DNA of 64,000 nucleotides from Marinimicrobium koreense. GTDB lineage: Bacteria; Pseudomonadota; Gammaproteobacteria; Pseudomonadales; Cellvibrionaceae. The position numbers and the translations under genes are program-made. Where the stretch lies: NCBI RefSeq assembly GCF_003762925.1, contig NZ_RJUK01000001.1, positions 2,604,001 through 2,668,000 on the forward strand. The letters are read 5' to 3'. This document shows positions 39,351 through 49,240 of the stretch, one piece after another. The notes beneath the pieces were generated by a model, which was given only the letters and a program-made list of their open reading frames with translations, did no database searches and was not told the DNA's origin. Each line of letters starts with the position of its first letter. Within the stretch, counting starts at the first letter, position 1.

Positions 39351-40367
39351 TTACCGCTTCAACTTTTCGACAAAGTGATCCTTGATCGCTCGGGCATAAT
39401 CGGGCGAAATCGGTCCCAACACATGCTGCTGATGTTCGGGAATGTAGGAGGCCGGATCAACGCCCTGCTTGAACAGATAGTGATCAAACAGATGACGCCA
39501 GGCATTGCGCTGCTCTTGGGACAGGTCTCGCATGGCCAGCAGCGCAATATTCAGGCTGTCGATCGGGCTCGGAGGTGTGGCCGCTTTCGCGGAAGACCCG
39601 TTCCACCAATAATTCATCAGGGCATTCACCTTTTCCAGTGACTCCACATGGTGCCACCAGAGCATGGGAATAAAGATCGCATCGCCCGACCCCAATTCCG
39701 CCGAATAGGCGTTGGCCAGGGCGGTTTCAAAGCGGGGGTAGCGCTCAAAATCCGGGTTGTTCAGGTCCACCAGGGAAGTGGGCGCTCCGGCCGGGGTGAA
39801 GTTGAGCGGGCCGGGGTAGAGATTGCCGGTCTGCGCCGGAGGAAAGAGCACAAAGCGTCGGCGGCCGGCGACCACGCAGGCCATATTGTCCGCACCGTCG
39901 TAGTGGGCGCTGACGATACCCTCGTTACCGACCCAGAGCCTTGGTGTCACATCCGGGAAAAACGGCGTTGGATTATCCTCCACCAGACCGGGTAACAGAT
40001 TTTCCGGCGCGCCATTCTGCAAAGAGATGGCGGGATAGACCGACCGGTCCATCAGTTCCAGTAACCGTCCCAGAAACAGGTCCACGCGCTCGTCACCGGC
40101 CAGATAGTTCACGCCGGTCATATCGCCGTTGTAGTAAAAGCGTTTGTTGGCCTCGGGTGGGGCCAGGAGAATTCGGGCCTTTTGCCCCTGGTAGAACTGC
40201 AGCAGATACCGCACCCAGTCCTCGGGGGACTGCTGGGCGGCCGTCACCAGCGGCCAGTGCCGAGCGAAACCCCGGATCACCACCGGTTTCTGTTCGGGCG
40301 CGATTTGCTCAAAAAACTGGCCGGCGGAGAGATCATTAAACTCCGGAATTTTCCGATAGCCCGCCAT
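39351..40367 (-). CDS. Cupin_8/JmjC-like Fe(II)-2-oxoglutarate oxygenase (module 1)
   Basis: About 338 residues of the cupin-like/JmjC fold. The iron site is His155-x-Asp157 (SAHYDGADN) with distal His239 (IPMLWWHHVES). Family segments PVVIRGFARHWP, RRRFVLFPPAQTGNLYPGPL and NALMNYWWN are present. Relatives hydroxylate protein or small-molecule substrates. The ATG at 40367 lies one base after the TGA of the halogenase B gene, so the two are translationally coupled. A longer frame would overlap halogenase B. It is followed by halogenase A at 36 bases. The substrate is unknown. Confidence 0.87.
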   Translation of the reverse strand: MAGYRKIPEFNDLSAGQFFEQIAPEQKPVVIRGFARHWPLVTAAQQSPEDWVRYLLQFYQGQKARILLAPPEANKRFYYNGDMTGVNYLAGDERVDLFLGRLLELMDRSVYPAISLQNGAPENLLPGLVEDNPTPFFPDVTPRLWVGNEGIVSAHYDGADNMACVVAGRRRFVLFPPAQTGNLYPGPLNFTPAGAPTSLVDLNNPDFERYPRFETALANAYSAELGSGDAIFIPMLWWHHVESLEKVNALMNYWWNGSSAKAATPPSPIDSLNIALLAMRDLSQEQRNAWRHLFDHYLFKQGVDPASYIPEHQQHVLGPISPDYARAIKDHFVEKLKR

Positions 40368-40368
40368 C

Positions 40369-41901
40369 TCAGGAAACCTCCCCCGAGGTCCGGACCCGGC
40401 TCTCAACGCCGCAGTGCTGCCGAATATAATCGCCATGACTGGGCATCTTCATTACGGTAGTGCGGATATGGTCCGCCTGTTGCCGCAACTGCGCCGCCAG
40501 ACGCTGACAGTCAAAGGCGTCCATCAACGGGTGGTATTTTCTGGGCCGGATGTTCATGCCTTCAAAGATGGAACACCAACTGTCCCTGCTGAAGAAATCT
40601 CCGCTGTTCGATTCCAGTTCGCCGCGCTCTCGAAACCGACGGATTTTTTCCCACAGAGAGTCCGGCACCGGAAGATTCTGGCAATTCTGCCAGAAAGGGG
40701 TATCCCGTCGATCCGCGGTACAGTAATGCAGAATAATGAAATCGCGGATTTCGTGATAGTCGGTATTGATCTTGCGGTTGAACGCCTGTTCGATACCGGG
40801 ATCGAAATCCCGATCCGGAAAATGACGGATAAAATGGATCAGGGTTTTGTACACCAGGTGAATGGCTGTGGACTCCAGAGGCTCCAGAAAACCGGAGGCC
40901 AGCCCCAGCGCCAGGCAGTTGTGGTGCCAGATTTTCTCGCGCCGCCCGGTCACAAAGGGAATCACTCTCGGCTCGTTCAGTGCCTCGCCGTTCACCGTCG
41001 TCAGCAACGTCTGTATTGCCTGCTCGTCGGAGCAGTAACGGCTGGAGAATACATAGCCATTCCCGGTGCGATGCTGCAAGGGAATCCGCCAGCTCCAGCC
41101 CGCGGCCCGCGCGGTCGCCTGGGTATAGGGCACCGGGTCTTCGGTGTTCCGGGTTTGCACCACCACCGCCCGGTCACAGGGCAAGTAATCCGACCAGTCC
41201 CGATAACCCACATTCAATGCCCGGTCGATCAACCGGCCCCGAAATCCGGTGCAGTCGATGTAAAAATCGCTGGTTACTCTGGCACCGCTATCCAGACTCA
41301 CGGAGCGAATGAACTGCCTGTCATCAACGGCAACGTCGTTGACGGTGGCTTCAATTCTGGCCACACCTCGCGCAAGGCACAGGTCACGCAGGTAGCGGGC
41401 AACCAGAACCGCGTCCAGATGCAGGGCGTAGCTGTAGTTTCGAAGTGCCCAATCGTTCGATCTCGGTGGGCGCAACATGAAGCGCGAGTGTTCCGCCATG
41501 ATGGCACCGGGTGACTGGTCCAGCCAGCGGGTTGCCTGACCTTCACTAAGCGTTTTCAGCCAGGCCTGATAGAACTCGAAGCCATTGATATCCTGCCCGA
41601 CACGGCCAAAGGGGTGAAAGTAGTGCTCGCCGACTTCCCGCCAGTCATCAAAACGGATCCCCAGTTTGAAGCTGGCCGATGTGGCTTTGATAAAGGCGTT
41701 CAGGTCGATCCGGCAGGCCCGGAGAAAATCCAGGATGGAGGGCACGGTGGATTCGCCGACGCCCACGCTGGCAATATCCGGCGATTCGATCACGGTGATC
41801 TTGATACCGCTGCCCTGAAGCGCCGACGATAGCACGCTGGCGGCCATCCAGCCGGCCGTGCCACCGCCCACGATACACAGTGAATTCAGGCTGTTCTGCA
41901 T
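40369..41901 (-). CDS. FAD-dependent tryptophan-halogenase-like protein (module 1, halogenase B)
   Basis: About 510 residues. GGGTAGWM lies at 12-19, catalytic Lys79 in TSASFKLGIRFDDW, WSWRIP for the signature, and GFLEPLESTAI for the partner Glu. FHPFG and SYALHLDA are typical of the BrvH-like group whose genes stand beside TonB-dependent receptors. The start at 41901 gives the family N-terminus and follows the terminator that ends the receptor gene, so expression depends on read-through or on a promoter near 41910-41960. It is coupled to the cupin gene. Confidence 0.88.
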   Translation of the reverse strand: MQNSLNSLCIVGGGTAGWMAASVLSSALQGSGIKITVIESPDIASVGVGESTVPSILDFLRACRIDLNAFIKATSASFKLGIRFDDWREVGEHYFHPFGRVGQDINGFEFYQAWLKTLSEGQATRWLDQSPGAIMAEHSRFMLRPPRSNDWALRNYSYALHLDAVLVARYLRDLCLARGVARIEATVNDVAVDDRQFIRSVSLDSGARVTSDFYIDCTGFRGRLIDRALNVGYRDWSDYLPCDRAVVVQTRNTEDPVPYTQATARAAGWSWRIPLQHRTGNGYVFSSRYCSDEQAIQTLLTTVNGEALNEPRVIPFVTGRREKIWHHNCLALGLASGFLEPLESTAIHLVYKTLIHFIRHFPDRDFDPGIEQAFNRKINTDYHEIRDFIILHYCTADRRDTPFWQNCQNLPVPDSLWEKIRRFRERGELESNSGDFFSRDSWCSIFEGMNIRPRKYHPLMDAFDCQRLAAQLRQQADHIRTTVMKMPSHGDYIRQHCGVESRVRTSGEVS

Positions 41902-41908
41902 AAGCACG

Positions 41909-41940
41909 AAAAAGGCGCGCCGCACAGCGGCGACGCGCCT
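41909..41940 (-). terminator. Intrinsic terminator between receptor 1 and halogenase B
   Basis: AGGCGCG (41913-41919) pairs with CGCGCCT (41934-41940), and the minus-strand stem is followed by a short T-run (complement of 41909-41913). It separates the TonB receptor from the enzymes downstream in the same direction. Confidence 0.8.
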
Positions 41941-41967
41941 TCCCTGTTACCTCCAGTCAGTCACCGG

Positions 41968-44900
41968 TCAGAATACCGCGCGCACGCTCAGTGCGTATCG
42001 GCGGTCGGTGGTGAAGCTCAACGCGTCAGTTCGGTCACCGGCCTGGTTCAGCTGATACTGGGTTTTGGTCTCTTCATCCAGCAGGTTGCTGGCTTCCAGA
42101 CCGACACTCCAGATATCGTTGATGTCATAGTACAGGCTGGCATCCATCATGCCTTGCGCTTTGGCGTACGTCGGTACGAACTCCTCGGATTCCCGCATCG
42201 TCAACAGATACTCCGAGCGCCAGGTGTAGGCCAGGCGGAACCGGATATCCTCGTACTCATACATACCGACGATATTGGCATTCTGATCCGAGTAGCCCAC
42301 CAGCGGCAGACCGGTGAACCGACGGAAGGAGTTTCGGTTGTCGGTAATCGGTGTGCCATCACCACTATAGCGTATTCCCTCGGATGGATTGCTGTTGGGG
42401 TCTTCCAGGCCATCCTGATCGATATAGGTGAAGTTCAACTGCATACCCAGGCCGCTCCAGGCTCCCGGCAACATATCGTAGAACTGGGAGTATGAAAATT
42501 CGACCCCGCGGATCGTACCGGACCCGGTGTTGGCCGGACCGTCCGCAGACACCGGATAGGTATAACCCGCGTGCTCAACCTCAGTATCAAACTGGCGGTT
42601 GCGGATGATGTTGTCCAGTTCCTTGTGGAACAGACCAACCGTCAGAGAGCCCACCGGGGCAAAGTACCACTCGGCACTCAAGTCCAGGTTGATGGACTCT
42701 TCCGGTTCCAGGTAGGGATTGCGCGCATTGGCGCTGATCTCGATATCCGTCAGATCGACTACCGGGTTGGTTTCCTCGTCTTTACCCTCGTTCGGATCCT
42801 GCAATACCTCGGTGTAATCCAGACTCACCACCATGCTGTTACGGGCATCGGTCAAGGTCGGGTAATACAGCCCCTTGGAGGCACCAAAGCGCAATACCAC
42901 ATCTTCGGTGAGGCCGAAGCTCAGGTTCAGGCTGGGCAGAACGGTGTCGTAATCGGTGCCCTGAACGGTACTGAGCATGGAGTCACCGGAGGCGAGTGCG
43001 AAGATTTCCGGATAGTCGTCTCTCATCACCTGATACAGTGATTCATCTTCACTGGTACCGCGCCGAGCGGTGGGCGGCAGAGTCACATTGCCCGTAGACG
43101 CCAGTTGATAGTTCACATAACGCAGACCGACATTACCGGTCAGAGGAACCGCCCAGTCGTCAAACTCGAAGTTCCCGCGAACATAGAATTCACTACGCTC
43201 TTCGTTGGTCGAGCTGATATGACGCGGCGCGAAGTGGCTGTACAGACGATCGTCCAGGTCTTCATAGGGTAGGGCACACTCGCCGCTGCCGTCCATGGCG
43301 TTACCCAGGGCACTCCAGGAGCCACAACCGTCGCGCAGGGTCTGAATATAATTTTCGGACAGATCCATTCGGGGAAACAGGAAGCTGTTGTTCGGCCCCT
43401 GCACGACTTTTCCGTCGTACTGATCGGCAAAGCTGACCCGCTCAAACAGCTCCGGCGCCACTTGCGGCGAAGCGTTGTAGGAGCCTTCAGCGGACCAGGG
43501 CGTACCCAGCGCCTGCCAACCCTCATACTCGGTATCGGCAATGGCCAGGTCTTTTTCCGAGTAGTAGGCACCCGCCTGAATGGAGGTGAAAGCGCCGTCG
43601 AAATCGTACTGGAAATCCACCTGGAAGCTATCCGATTCGGCGCTAGCGTCCACTTCCTGCTGCATGCCATTGCTCAGCCGCAGTATCGGGTTGGTGTAGG
43701 TACCATCCACTGGCCCATCAACTTCCGGCGGGTTGGAGGTGTTCGAGTTCAGATACTCAAAGGTTGGGGTATCGCCCCGCAAATCCATAAAGAAAGGCGC
43801 ATGCTCAAAGGTCTGGTTGCCGTTGATGCGTGAGGTCAGGTTGTAGTTGTGGACTACCTGCGTCGACTCCACCCGCTGATAGTCCAGCGACAGGGTCATG
43901 CGATCAGAGGGGTTCAACTGCACATTGAGCGAGGTGTCTTCCACCGTATTTTCGTTGTAGTTGTAGCGCGAGCGGAATTGCAACGGCATTTCCGGATGGT
44001 TGGCACGGCCTACGCCCGAGGTCAGAAAGCCATCCCCATCGTAATCGGTCTGGTTATTGACGGTCAGCGGCCGGCCCTCATCGCGCTCATCAAACCACTG
44101 AATGGTATTGGGCACGTACGGCAGGAAGCCGCGGTCCCCCGACGCAATCACTCGCTCGCGCCACTCCAGAGAGGCTTTGGAGTTGATGTGTTCCAGTGTA
44201 GCCACGATGGTTTCTTCGGTATTGGCCCACTGCAATGAGGTGGTAAAGCCCGTGCGCTCACGGTCATTTTCCGCGGTGCTGATGTGGTAGTTGGCTGGCG
44301 CATACCAGGTGACCCCGTCGGGCTGACCTTCCAGCGCCTCGCCCTCGTAGGGCGGCACAAAGGCGGCGGCATCTTCGGCATCGTATTGGACGGTGTCTTC
44401 AAAACCCAGGGCATCACAGGCACGCCAATCAGAGGCGCCCGGAATACAGGGGTTGGAATACTGGCCTTCAATCACCCCGGGAGTAGCGGTGCCCCACTCG
44501 TCATAGGAGAAGGTGTCCAACACACCACGGCTGTGGTAATTCCCCAGGCCAACGCCATCGCCGCGGGTCTGGTATTCAGACTGGGAGCCGGCGATCAGAA
44601 AGCCGAACCGACCCGCACTGGTTTCCCAGTTGTCGGAGAACAGGGCCGAGAAGGACGGCGTCACCTCCTCCCGGTAGTCGCCATAGTGGCCCTTCGCATT
44701 CAGGGAGACGAGCCGTCCTTCAGAATCAAAGGGTTTGCGGGTGATCAGGTTGACCGTGCCAGCAATGCCGCCGGAAATCAGATCGGCGGTCTGGTTCTTG
44801 ACCACCTCCACGGACCCCAGCAGCTCCGCCGGGAAGTCCTCATAGCTCAAGCCGCCCCAGGGGTTGGCACTGAAGGCGTCACGGCCATTGATTTCACTGC

Positions 44901-45246
44901 GCACCCGATCCAGGCCCCGCACCAGCACGCCCGTGCCTTCGTCAGCGTAGTGCTTGGGATCATCGGAGGAGGCAAAACGTTCAATGGTAACCCCCGGCAC
45001 CCGCTGCAGCGCTTCGGTCACGCTACGATCCGGGAGCGCGCCAATGTCCGACGCCGTAATGACGTCCTTGAAGGTATCCGCATTGCGCTTGATGTCCTGG
45101 GAGGTTTCGATACTGGAGCGCATTCCGCGCACCACGATTTCCTCCAGTAGCGCCTCGTCCCCCTGCGCCACGGCGGGTTGGGTAGTCGCCACGGCGGCAC
45201 TGCAGACCACCAGGCTGAGCAGCTTTTTATTGAACACGGTTGGCAT
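41968..45246 (-). CDS. TonB-dependent receptor (TonB-Xanth-Caul type), module 1
   Basis: A 1092-residue outer-membrane receptor. The signal peptide ends near AVA, the TonB box region is EALLEEIVVRGMR, and the plug domain includes DIGALPDRSVTEALQRVPGVTIERF and AGTVNLITRKPF. A 22-strand barrel ends in an aromatic residue (SVRAVF). The type is that of receptors for oligosaccharides or other large ligands in Xanthomonas, Caulobacter and Saccharophagus. The ATG at 45246 has AGGGGA upstream; a 10-codon longer frame is unlikely. Its plug differs from those of modules 2 and 3, so it is an older or separate paralogue. Confidence 0.92.
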   Translation of the reverse strand: MPTVFNKKLLSLVVCSAAVATTQPAVAQGDEALLEEIVVRGMRSSIETSQDIKRNADTFKDVITASDIGALPDRSVTEALQRVPGVTIERFASSDDPKHYADEGTGVLVRGLDRVRSEINGRDAFSANPWGGLSYEDFPAELLGSVEVVKNQTADLISGGIAGTVNLITRKPFDSEGRLVSLNAKGHYGDYREEVTPSFSALFSDNWETSAGRFGFLIAGSQSEYQTRGDGVGLGNYHSRGVLDTFSYDEWGTATPGVIEGQYSNPCIPGASDWRACDALGFEDTVQYDAEDAAAFVPPYEGEALEGQPDGVTWYAPANYHISTAENDRERTGFTTSLQWANTEETIVATLEHINSKASLEWRERVIASGDRGFLPYVPNTIQWFDERDEGRPLTVNNQTDYDGDGFLTSGVGRANHPEMPLQFRSRYNYNENTVEDTSLNVQLNPSDRMTLSLDYQRVESTQVVHNYNLTSRINGNQTFEHAPFFMDLRGDTPTFEYLNSNTSNPPEVDGPVDGTYTNPILRLSNGMQQEVDASAESDSFQVDFQYDFDGAFTSIQAGAYYSEKDLAIADTEYEGWQALGTPWSAEGSYNASPQVAPELFERVSFADQYDGKVVQGPNNSFLFPRMDLSENYIQTLRDGCGSWSALGNAMDGSGECALPYEDLDDRLYSHFAPRHISSTNEERSEFYVRGNFEFDDWAVPLTGNVGLRYVNYQLASTGNVTLPPTARRGTSEDESLYQVMRDDYPEIFALASGDSMLSTVQGTDYDTVLPSLNLSFGLTEDVVLRFGASKGLYYPTLTDARNSMVVSLDYTEVLQDPNEGKDEETNPVVDLTDIEISANARNPYLEPEESINLDLSAEWYFAPVGSLTVGLFHKELDNIIRNRQFDTEVEHAGYTYPVSADGPANTGSGTIRGVEFSYSQFYDMLPGAWSGLGMQLNFTYIDQDGLEDPNSNPSEGIRYSGDGTPITDNRNSFRRFTGLPLVGYSDQNANIVGMYEYEDIRFRLAYTWRSEYLLTMRESEEFVPTYAKAQGMMDASLYYDINDIWSVGLEASNLLDEETKTQYQLNQAGDRTDALSFTTDRRYALSVRAVF

Positions 45247-45338
45247 GGTTGTGTATCCCCTATTGGCGTGTGTCATGCATTTTTTATGTTTGGCGGAGTA
45301 TCACCTCCTGGATGTCCTTCCCCAGCAACGCCACCTGC

Positions 45339-45384
45339 GCTCCGTCCCGGAGCCGCCGGGCACTGGACCCATCCAGTGCCCGGC
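45339..45384 (-). promoter_or_regulatory. Two stable hairpins at the 5' end of the receptor 1 transcript
   Basis: A perfect 12-bp stem with a 6-nt loop (45355-45366 with 45373-45384) is followed by a 6-bp stem (45339-45344 with 45348-45353). With the predicted promoter at 45394-45422 the RNA would begin just before the first hairpin. They could stabilise the transcript or bind a regulator. Confidence 0.6.
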
Positions 45385-45393
45385 AATGTGATG

Positions 45394-45422
45394 AACATAA
45401 CAATCGTGAAATAAAATATCAA
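45394..45422 (-). promoter_or_regulatory. Predicted sigma-70 promoter of receptor 1
   Basis: On the minus strand, TTGATA (-35, complement of 45417-45422) and TATGTT (-10, complement of 45394-45399) are 17 bp apart. The start of transcription would be near 45387, about 140 bases from the receptor start codon. Confidence 0.5.
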
Positions 45423-45574
45423 TAACTATTTATTTTTATGAAAACAACTTTCACGACCCTCGGCGCCAATTGCCCGGACAAACAAACGAAGCCTCTACTT
45501 TTTCCCGTATTTGCTCATAAAAACGTCAATTCGATATTGCCAATTCTTCTAAATCATCGTCGGAAATCCAGTGG

Positions 45575-45588
45575 TTGACCTGTATCAA
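45575..45588 (+). promoter_or_regulatory. FNR/Anr box upstream of napE
   Basis: TTGACCTGTATCAA matches the FNR consensus TTGAT-N4-ATCAA with one mismatch. It lies about 73 bases upstream of the napE start, in position to activate the operon when oxygen is low. Confidence 0.75.
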
Positions 45589-45660
45589 TGCACGCTCCGG
45601 AATATGTACTACCCTTTCGATAGTCAGCCTTGAATAACGAGATCGAGACACGGAGTCGCC

Positions 45661-45840
45661 ATGTCAGTCGACACGCACCCATCCGAACCAGACAACTCGC
45701 AGGAAAAACGTCGGGAGTGGCGAATGTTCGCCTTCATCGTGGTTTTCCTGTTCCCGATACTCACCGTTGCCCTGGTCGGCGCCTACGGTTTCGCCATCTG
45801 GATGTACCAGCTACTGGCCGGGCCTCCCGGAGCGGGTTGA
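45661..45840 (+). CDS. napE: Periplasmic nitrate reductase component NapE
   Basis: A 59-residue protein with a hydrophilic N-terminus and one transmembrane helix (about 24-50: AFIVVFLFPILTVALVGAYGFAIWMYQLL). The sequence (KRREWRMFAFIVVFLFPILTVALVGAYGF) is typical of NapE. Its exact function is unknown. It heads the nap operon, 55 bases before napD, and lies below the size cut-off of common ORF lists. It starts at ATG 45661. Confidence 0.88.
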   Translation: MSVDTHPSEPDNSQEKRREWRMFAFIVVFLFPILTVALVGAYGFAIWMYQLLAGPPGAG

Positions 45841-45895
45841 TTCCCACAGCACTGCCTAACGCCACCCCCTATGAACCACCAACAGGAGGCTTCTC

Positions 45896-46234
45896 ATGGC
45901 TGTCATGCACCATGAGCCCGACCATCAACAGATACCCGTCACGACGCTGCCGGTGGAGTGGCACGTTGCCAGTGTGATCGTGCACACCCAGCCCGCGGCA
46001 CTGGCAGCCATCGAGCAGTGGCTACGCGAGCTGCCCCAACACTGGCCGGACGAAACGCTCAAATGCGCCGAAATACACGCCCAAAGTGATCAGGGAAAGC
46101 TGGTATTGGTGCTCGAGAGCACCGACGCACAAGCGATTCTGGATGTGATTGACCAGACCAGCGCGCACCCCGGCGTTGTCAACGCCGCACTGGTCTACCA
46201 CGAAGTGATTCCGCCGGAGGAACAACCGCAATGA
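45896..46234 (+). CDS. napD: NapD, chaperone for the NapA twin-arginine signal
   Basis: A 112-residue cytoplasmic chaperone that binds the Tat signal of NapA and guides cofactor loading. The family pattern [26 protein letters not shown]...[17 protein letters not shown]...[10 protein letters not shown]-like ending is clear. AGGAGG lies six bases before the ATG. Its stop overlaps the napA start (ATGA), so the two are translationally coupled. Confidence 0.92.
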   Translation: MAVMHHEPDHQQIPVTTLPVEWHVASVIVHTQPAALAAIEQWLRELPQHWPDETLKCAEIHAQSDQGKLVLVLESTDAQAILDVIDQTSAHPGVVNAALVYHEVIPPEEQPQ

Positions 46235-48735
46235 ATCTGACCCGCCGCCAATTCGCCAAGGCCAACGCCGCTGCGGTAGCCGCCGCGGCCATCGGTATGC
46301 CGTTGCCCGCCAGCGCCAGCAACCTGGTCACCAACCGCGAGCTGACCAACCTGAAATGGAGTAAGGCCCCCTGCCGGTTCTGTGGCACCGGCTGTGGCGT
46401 CATGGTCGCCACCCGGGACAACCGGGTCGTGGCTACCCATGGCGACGTCAAAGCCGAGGTGAACCGGGGCCTGAACTGTGTGAAGGGCTACTTTCTGTCG
46501 AAAATCCTTTACGGACCGGACCGGTTGCACAAACCGCTACTGCGGATGCGCAACGGCCAGTACGACAAGAACGGCGACTTCCAGGAAATCTCCTGGGACC
46601 AGGCCATGGACTTGCTCGCCGACAAGTTGAAGCAGTCGATTCGCGAACATGGCCCGGAGAGCGTCGGCCTGTTTGGTTCCGGGCAGTGGACCGTTTGGGA
46701 AGCCTACGCGGCCAGCAAACTGTTCAAGGGCGGGCTACGCAGCAACAACCTCGACCCCAACGCGCGCCACTGCATGGCCTCGGCGGTGGGCGGCTTCATG
46801 CGCACCTTCGGCATCGACGAGCCCATGGGCTGCTATGACGACATCGAGCACGCCGATGCGTTCGTGTTGTGGGGCTCGAACATGGCGGAAATGCACCCGG
46901 TGCTGTGGAGCCGGGTCACCGACCGCAAGCTCTCCTACGAGCATGTCCAGGTGGTCGCCATGTCACCCTACGAAACCCGCAGTTTCGATCTGGCGGATCT
47001 GCCCATAATTTTCAAGCCTCACACCGACCTGATCATTCTCAACTACATCGCCAACTACCTGATCGAGAACGACAAGGTCAATCACGAGTTCGTCAACAAA
47101 TACACCCGCTTTGTGAAAGGCCAGGACGATATCGGTTACGGCCTGCGCGCCGAAGACCCCCGCCAACAGCGGGCCAAAGGCGCCGACAAAGCCAACACCT
47201 GGAGCGATATCACCTTCGAGGAGTTTGCCGAATTCGTCAAACCCTACACCCTGGAACGGGCCGCCAAGGAAACCGGCGTCCCCAAGGCCCGCCTGGAACG
47301 GCTGGCAAAAATCTATGCGGACCCGGACATCAAGGTCATGTCCTGCTGGACCATGGGCTTCAACCAGCACACCCGCGGGGTCTGGGCGAACAACATGATC
47401 TACAACATTCACCTGCTGACCGGCAAAATCAGCGAGCCGGGCAACAGCCCCTTCTCGCTGACCGGCCAGCCCTCGGCCTGTGGCTCGGCTCGGGAAGTGG
47501 GCACCTTTGCCCACCGCCTGCCCGCCGACATGGTGGTCACCAACCCAAAACACCGGGCCATGACCGAGAAAATCTGGAAGCTGCCCGAGGGAGCCATCCC
47601 CGACAAGGTGGGCTTCTCCGCCGTGGAGCAGAGCCGCAAGCTGAAAGACGGGGTGCTCAGAGTTTACTGGACTCAGGTGACCAACAATATCCAGGCCGGC
47701 CCGAATACCAGTCAGGAAACCCTGCCCGGATGGCGCAACCCGGATGCGTTTGTGGTGGTCTCCGATGTCTATCCCACCGTCTCGGCCCAGGCCGCCGACA
47801 TGATTCTGCCCAGCGCCATGTGGGTGGAAAAAGAGGGCGCTTTCGGCAACGCCGAGCGACGCACCCAGTTCTGGCACCAACTGGTACCCCCGCCGGGCGA
47901 TGCCCGCTCTGACCTGTGGCAGTTGATGGAAGTCTCCCGGCGCATCAAAACCGATGACGTCTGGCCTGCGGAGCTGCTCAACAAAGCCGGGGAATTCAAA
48001 GGCAAGACACTGTTCGATGTACTCTTTGCCAACGGCCAGGTCAACCAGTTCAGCAACGATGACCGCGCCGAAGGTTATGCCAACTATGAATCCGAGGCCT
48101 TCGGCTTCTATGTGCAGAAAGGCCTGTTTGAAGAGTACGCCCGCTTTGGGCGCGGCAAGGCCCACGACCTCGCCAATTTCGATCGGTACCACCAGGAACG
48201 GGGCCTGCGCTGGCCTGTGGTGGACGGCAAGGAGACCCGGTGGCGCTTCCGCGAGGGCCACGACCCCTACGTGGAAGCGGGCACCGGCGTACAGTTCTAC
48301 GGCAAGCCGGACAACCGGGCCCTGATTTTTGCCCTGCCTTACGAGCCCCCGGCGGAGTCGCCCGACGAAGAATACCCCTTCTGGCTCAGTACCGGGCGGG
48401 TACTGGAGCACTGGCACACCGGCTCCATGACCCAGCGGGTCGAGGAGCTGAACCTGGCCGTACCCCACGCGCTGGTGTACATGAACTACGAAGACGCCCG
48501 TAAGCAGGGCTTCCGCCGCGGCAGCGAAGTACGGGTGACCAGCCGGCGCGGCAACATCCGGGCACGGGTAGAAACCCGGGGCCGGATCAAGCCACCGGAG
48601 GGGCTGGTGTACATTCCCTTTTTTGACGCCAACCGGTTAGTCAACAAGCTGACACTCGATGCCACCGACCCGATTTCCCTGCAGACGGATTTCAAGAAGT
48701 GTGCCGTCCGCCTCGAACTGATCAGCCTTGCGTAA
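46231..48735 (+). CDS. napA: Periplasmic nitrate reductase catalytic subunit NapA
   Basis: An 834-residue molybdoenzyme that reduces nitrate to nitrite in the periplasm. The twin-arginine signal is TRRQFAKAN. The 4Fe-4S cluster ligands are Cys48, Cys51, Cys55 and Cys83, and the molybdenum ligand is Cys181 ([13 protein letters not shown]). Length and motifs match E. coli and Pseudomonas NapA throughout. It accepts electrons from NapC through NapB. Confidence 0.98.
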   Translation: MNLTRRQFAKANAAAVAAAAIGMPLPASASNLVTNRELTNLKWSKAPCRFCGTGCGVMVATRDNRVVATHGDVKAEVNRGLNCVKGYFLSKILYGPDRLHKPLLRMRNGQYDKNGDFQEISWDQAMDLLADKLKQSIREHGPESVGLFGSGQWTVWEAYAASKLFKGGLRSNNLDPNARHCMASAVGGFMRTFGIDEPMGCYDDIEHADAFVLWGSNMAEMHPVLWSRVTDRKLSYEHVQVVAMSPYETRSFDLADLPIIFKPHTDLIILNYIANYLIENDKVNHEFVNKYTRFVKGQDDIGYGLRAEDPRQQRAKGADKANTWSDITFEEFAEFVKPYTLERAAKETGVPKARLERLAKIYADPDIKVMSCWTMGFNQHTRGVWANNMIYNIHLLTGKISEPGNSPFSLTGQPSACGSAREVGTFAHRLPADMVVTNPKHRAMTEKIWKLPEGAIPDKVGFSAVEQSRKLKDGVLRVYWTQVTNNIQAGPNTSQETLPGWRNPDAFVVVSDVYPTVSAQAADMILPSAMWVEKEGAFGNAERRTQFWHQLVPPPGDARSDLWQLMEVSRRIKTDDVWPAELLNKAGEFKGKTLFDVLFANGQVNQFSNDDRAEGYANYESEAFGFYVQKGLFEEYARFGRGKAHDLANFDRYHQERGLRWPVVDGKETRWRFREGHDPYVEAGTGVQFYGKPDNRALIFALPYEPPAESPDEEYPFWLSTGRVLEHWHTGSMTQRVEELNLAVPHALVYMNYEDARKQGFRRGSEVRVTSRRGNIRARVETRGRIKPPEGLVYIPFFDANRLVNKLTLDATDPISLQTDFKKCAVRLELISLA

Positions 48736-48748
48736 GGGAGAGCCCATC

Positions 48749-49228
48749 ATGATCAAACTGATTAGACGCAGCATTCTGATGGCAGGCCTGGTGATGCCGC
48801 TGATCGCCTCAGGTGAACCACCCCAGGAGGTCCCGGCACCGGATGGTGTGCGCCAGGGTGGCACGCTCAGCCAGACGGCCGAAGCGCCTCCGCTGGCCAA
48901 TGTGCGCTCGAGCATGCGCCGGCCTACACGCAATTACCCCGAGCAGCCGCCGATGATTCCGCACACTATCCGCGGTTACCAGGTGGACACCAACTTCAAC
49001 CAGTGCCTGAGCTGCCATAGCCGCAGCGCCACCGAAGTCAGCGGCGCCCCCATGGTCAGCATCACCCACTTTGTCGACCGGGACGGACAGACGCTGGCCT
49101 CGGTTTCACCGCGCCGCTATTTCTGCGTGCAGTGTCATGTGCCCCAGCACGACATCGATCCGGTGAAGGTCAGTACCTTCAAAGGGGTTGACCAGGTGCT
49201 GGAAGATATCATCAAGCGCGGTGAGTAG
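48749..49228 (+). CDS. napB: Periplasmic nitrate reductase diheme cytochrome NapB
   Basis: About 159 residues with a signal peptide (LIRRSILMAGLVMPLIASG) and two CxxCH heme sites (CLSCHSRSATE and CVQCHVPQHD). Distal His ligands are in MIPHTIRGYQ and SITHFVDRDG. It passes electrons from NapC to NapA. The ATG at 48749 is chosen with GGGAG eight bases upstream. Only 13 bases separate it from napA. Confidence 0.95.
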   Translation: MIKLIRRSILMAGLVMPLIASGEPPQEVPAPDGVRQGGTLSQTAEAPPLANVRSSMRRPTRNYPEQPPMIPHTIRGYQVDTNFNQCLSCHSRSATEVSGAPMVSITHFVDRDGQTLASVSPRRYFCVQCHVPQHDIDPVKVSTFKGVDQVLEDIIKRGE

Positions 49229-49240
49229 CGGGGGACGGTT

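Noticed and set aside
46963-48468. 501-codon minus-strand open frame
   Set aside because: It is antisense to napA, which has all catalytic motifs; the frame has no recognisable domain.
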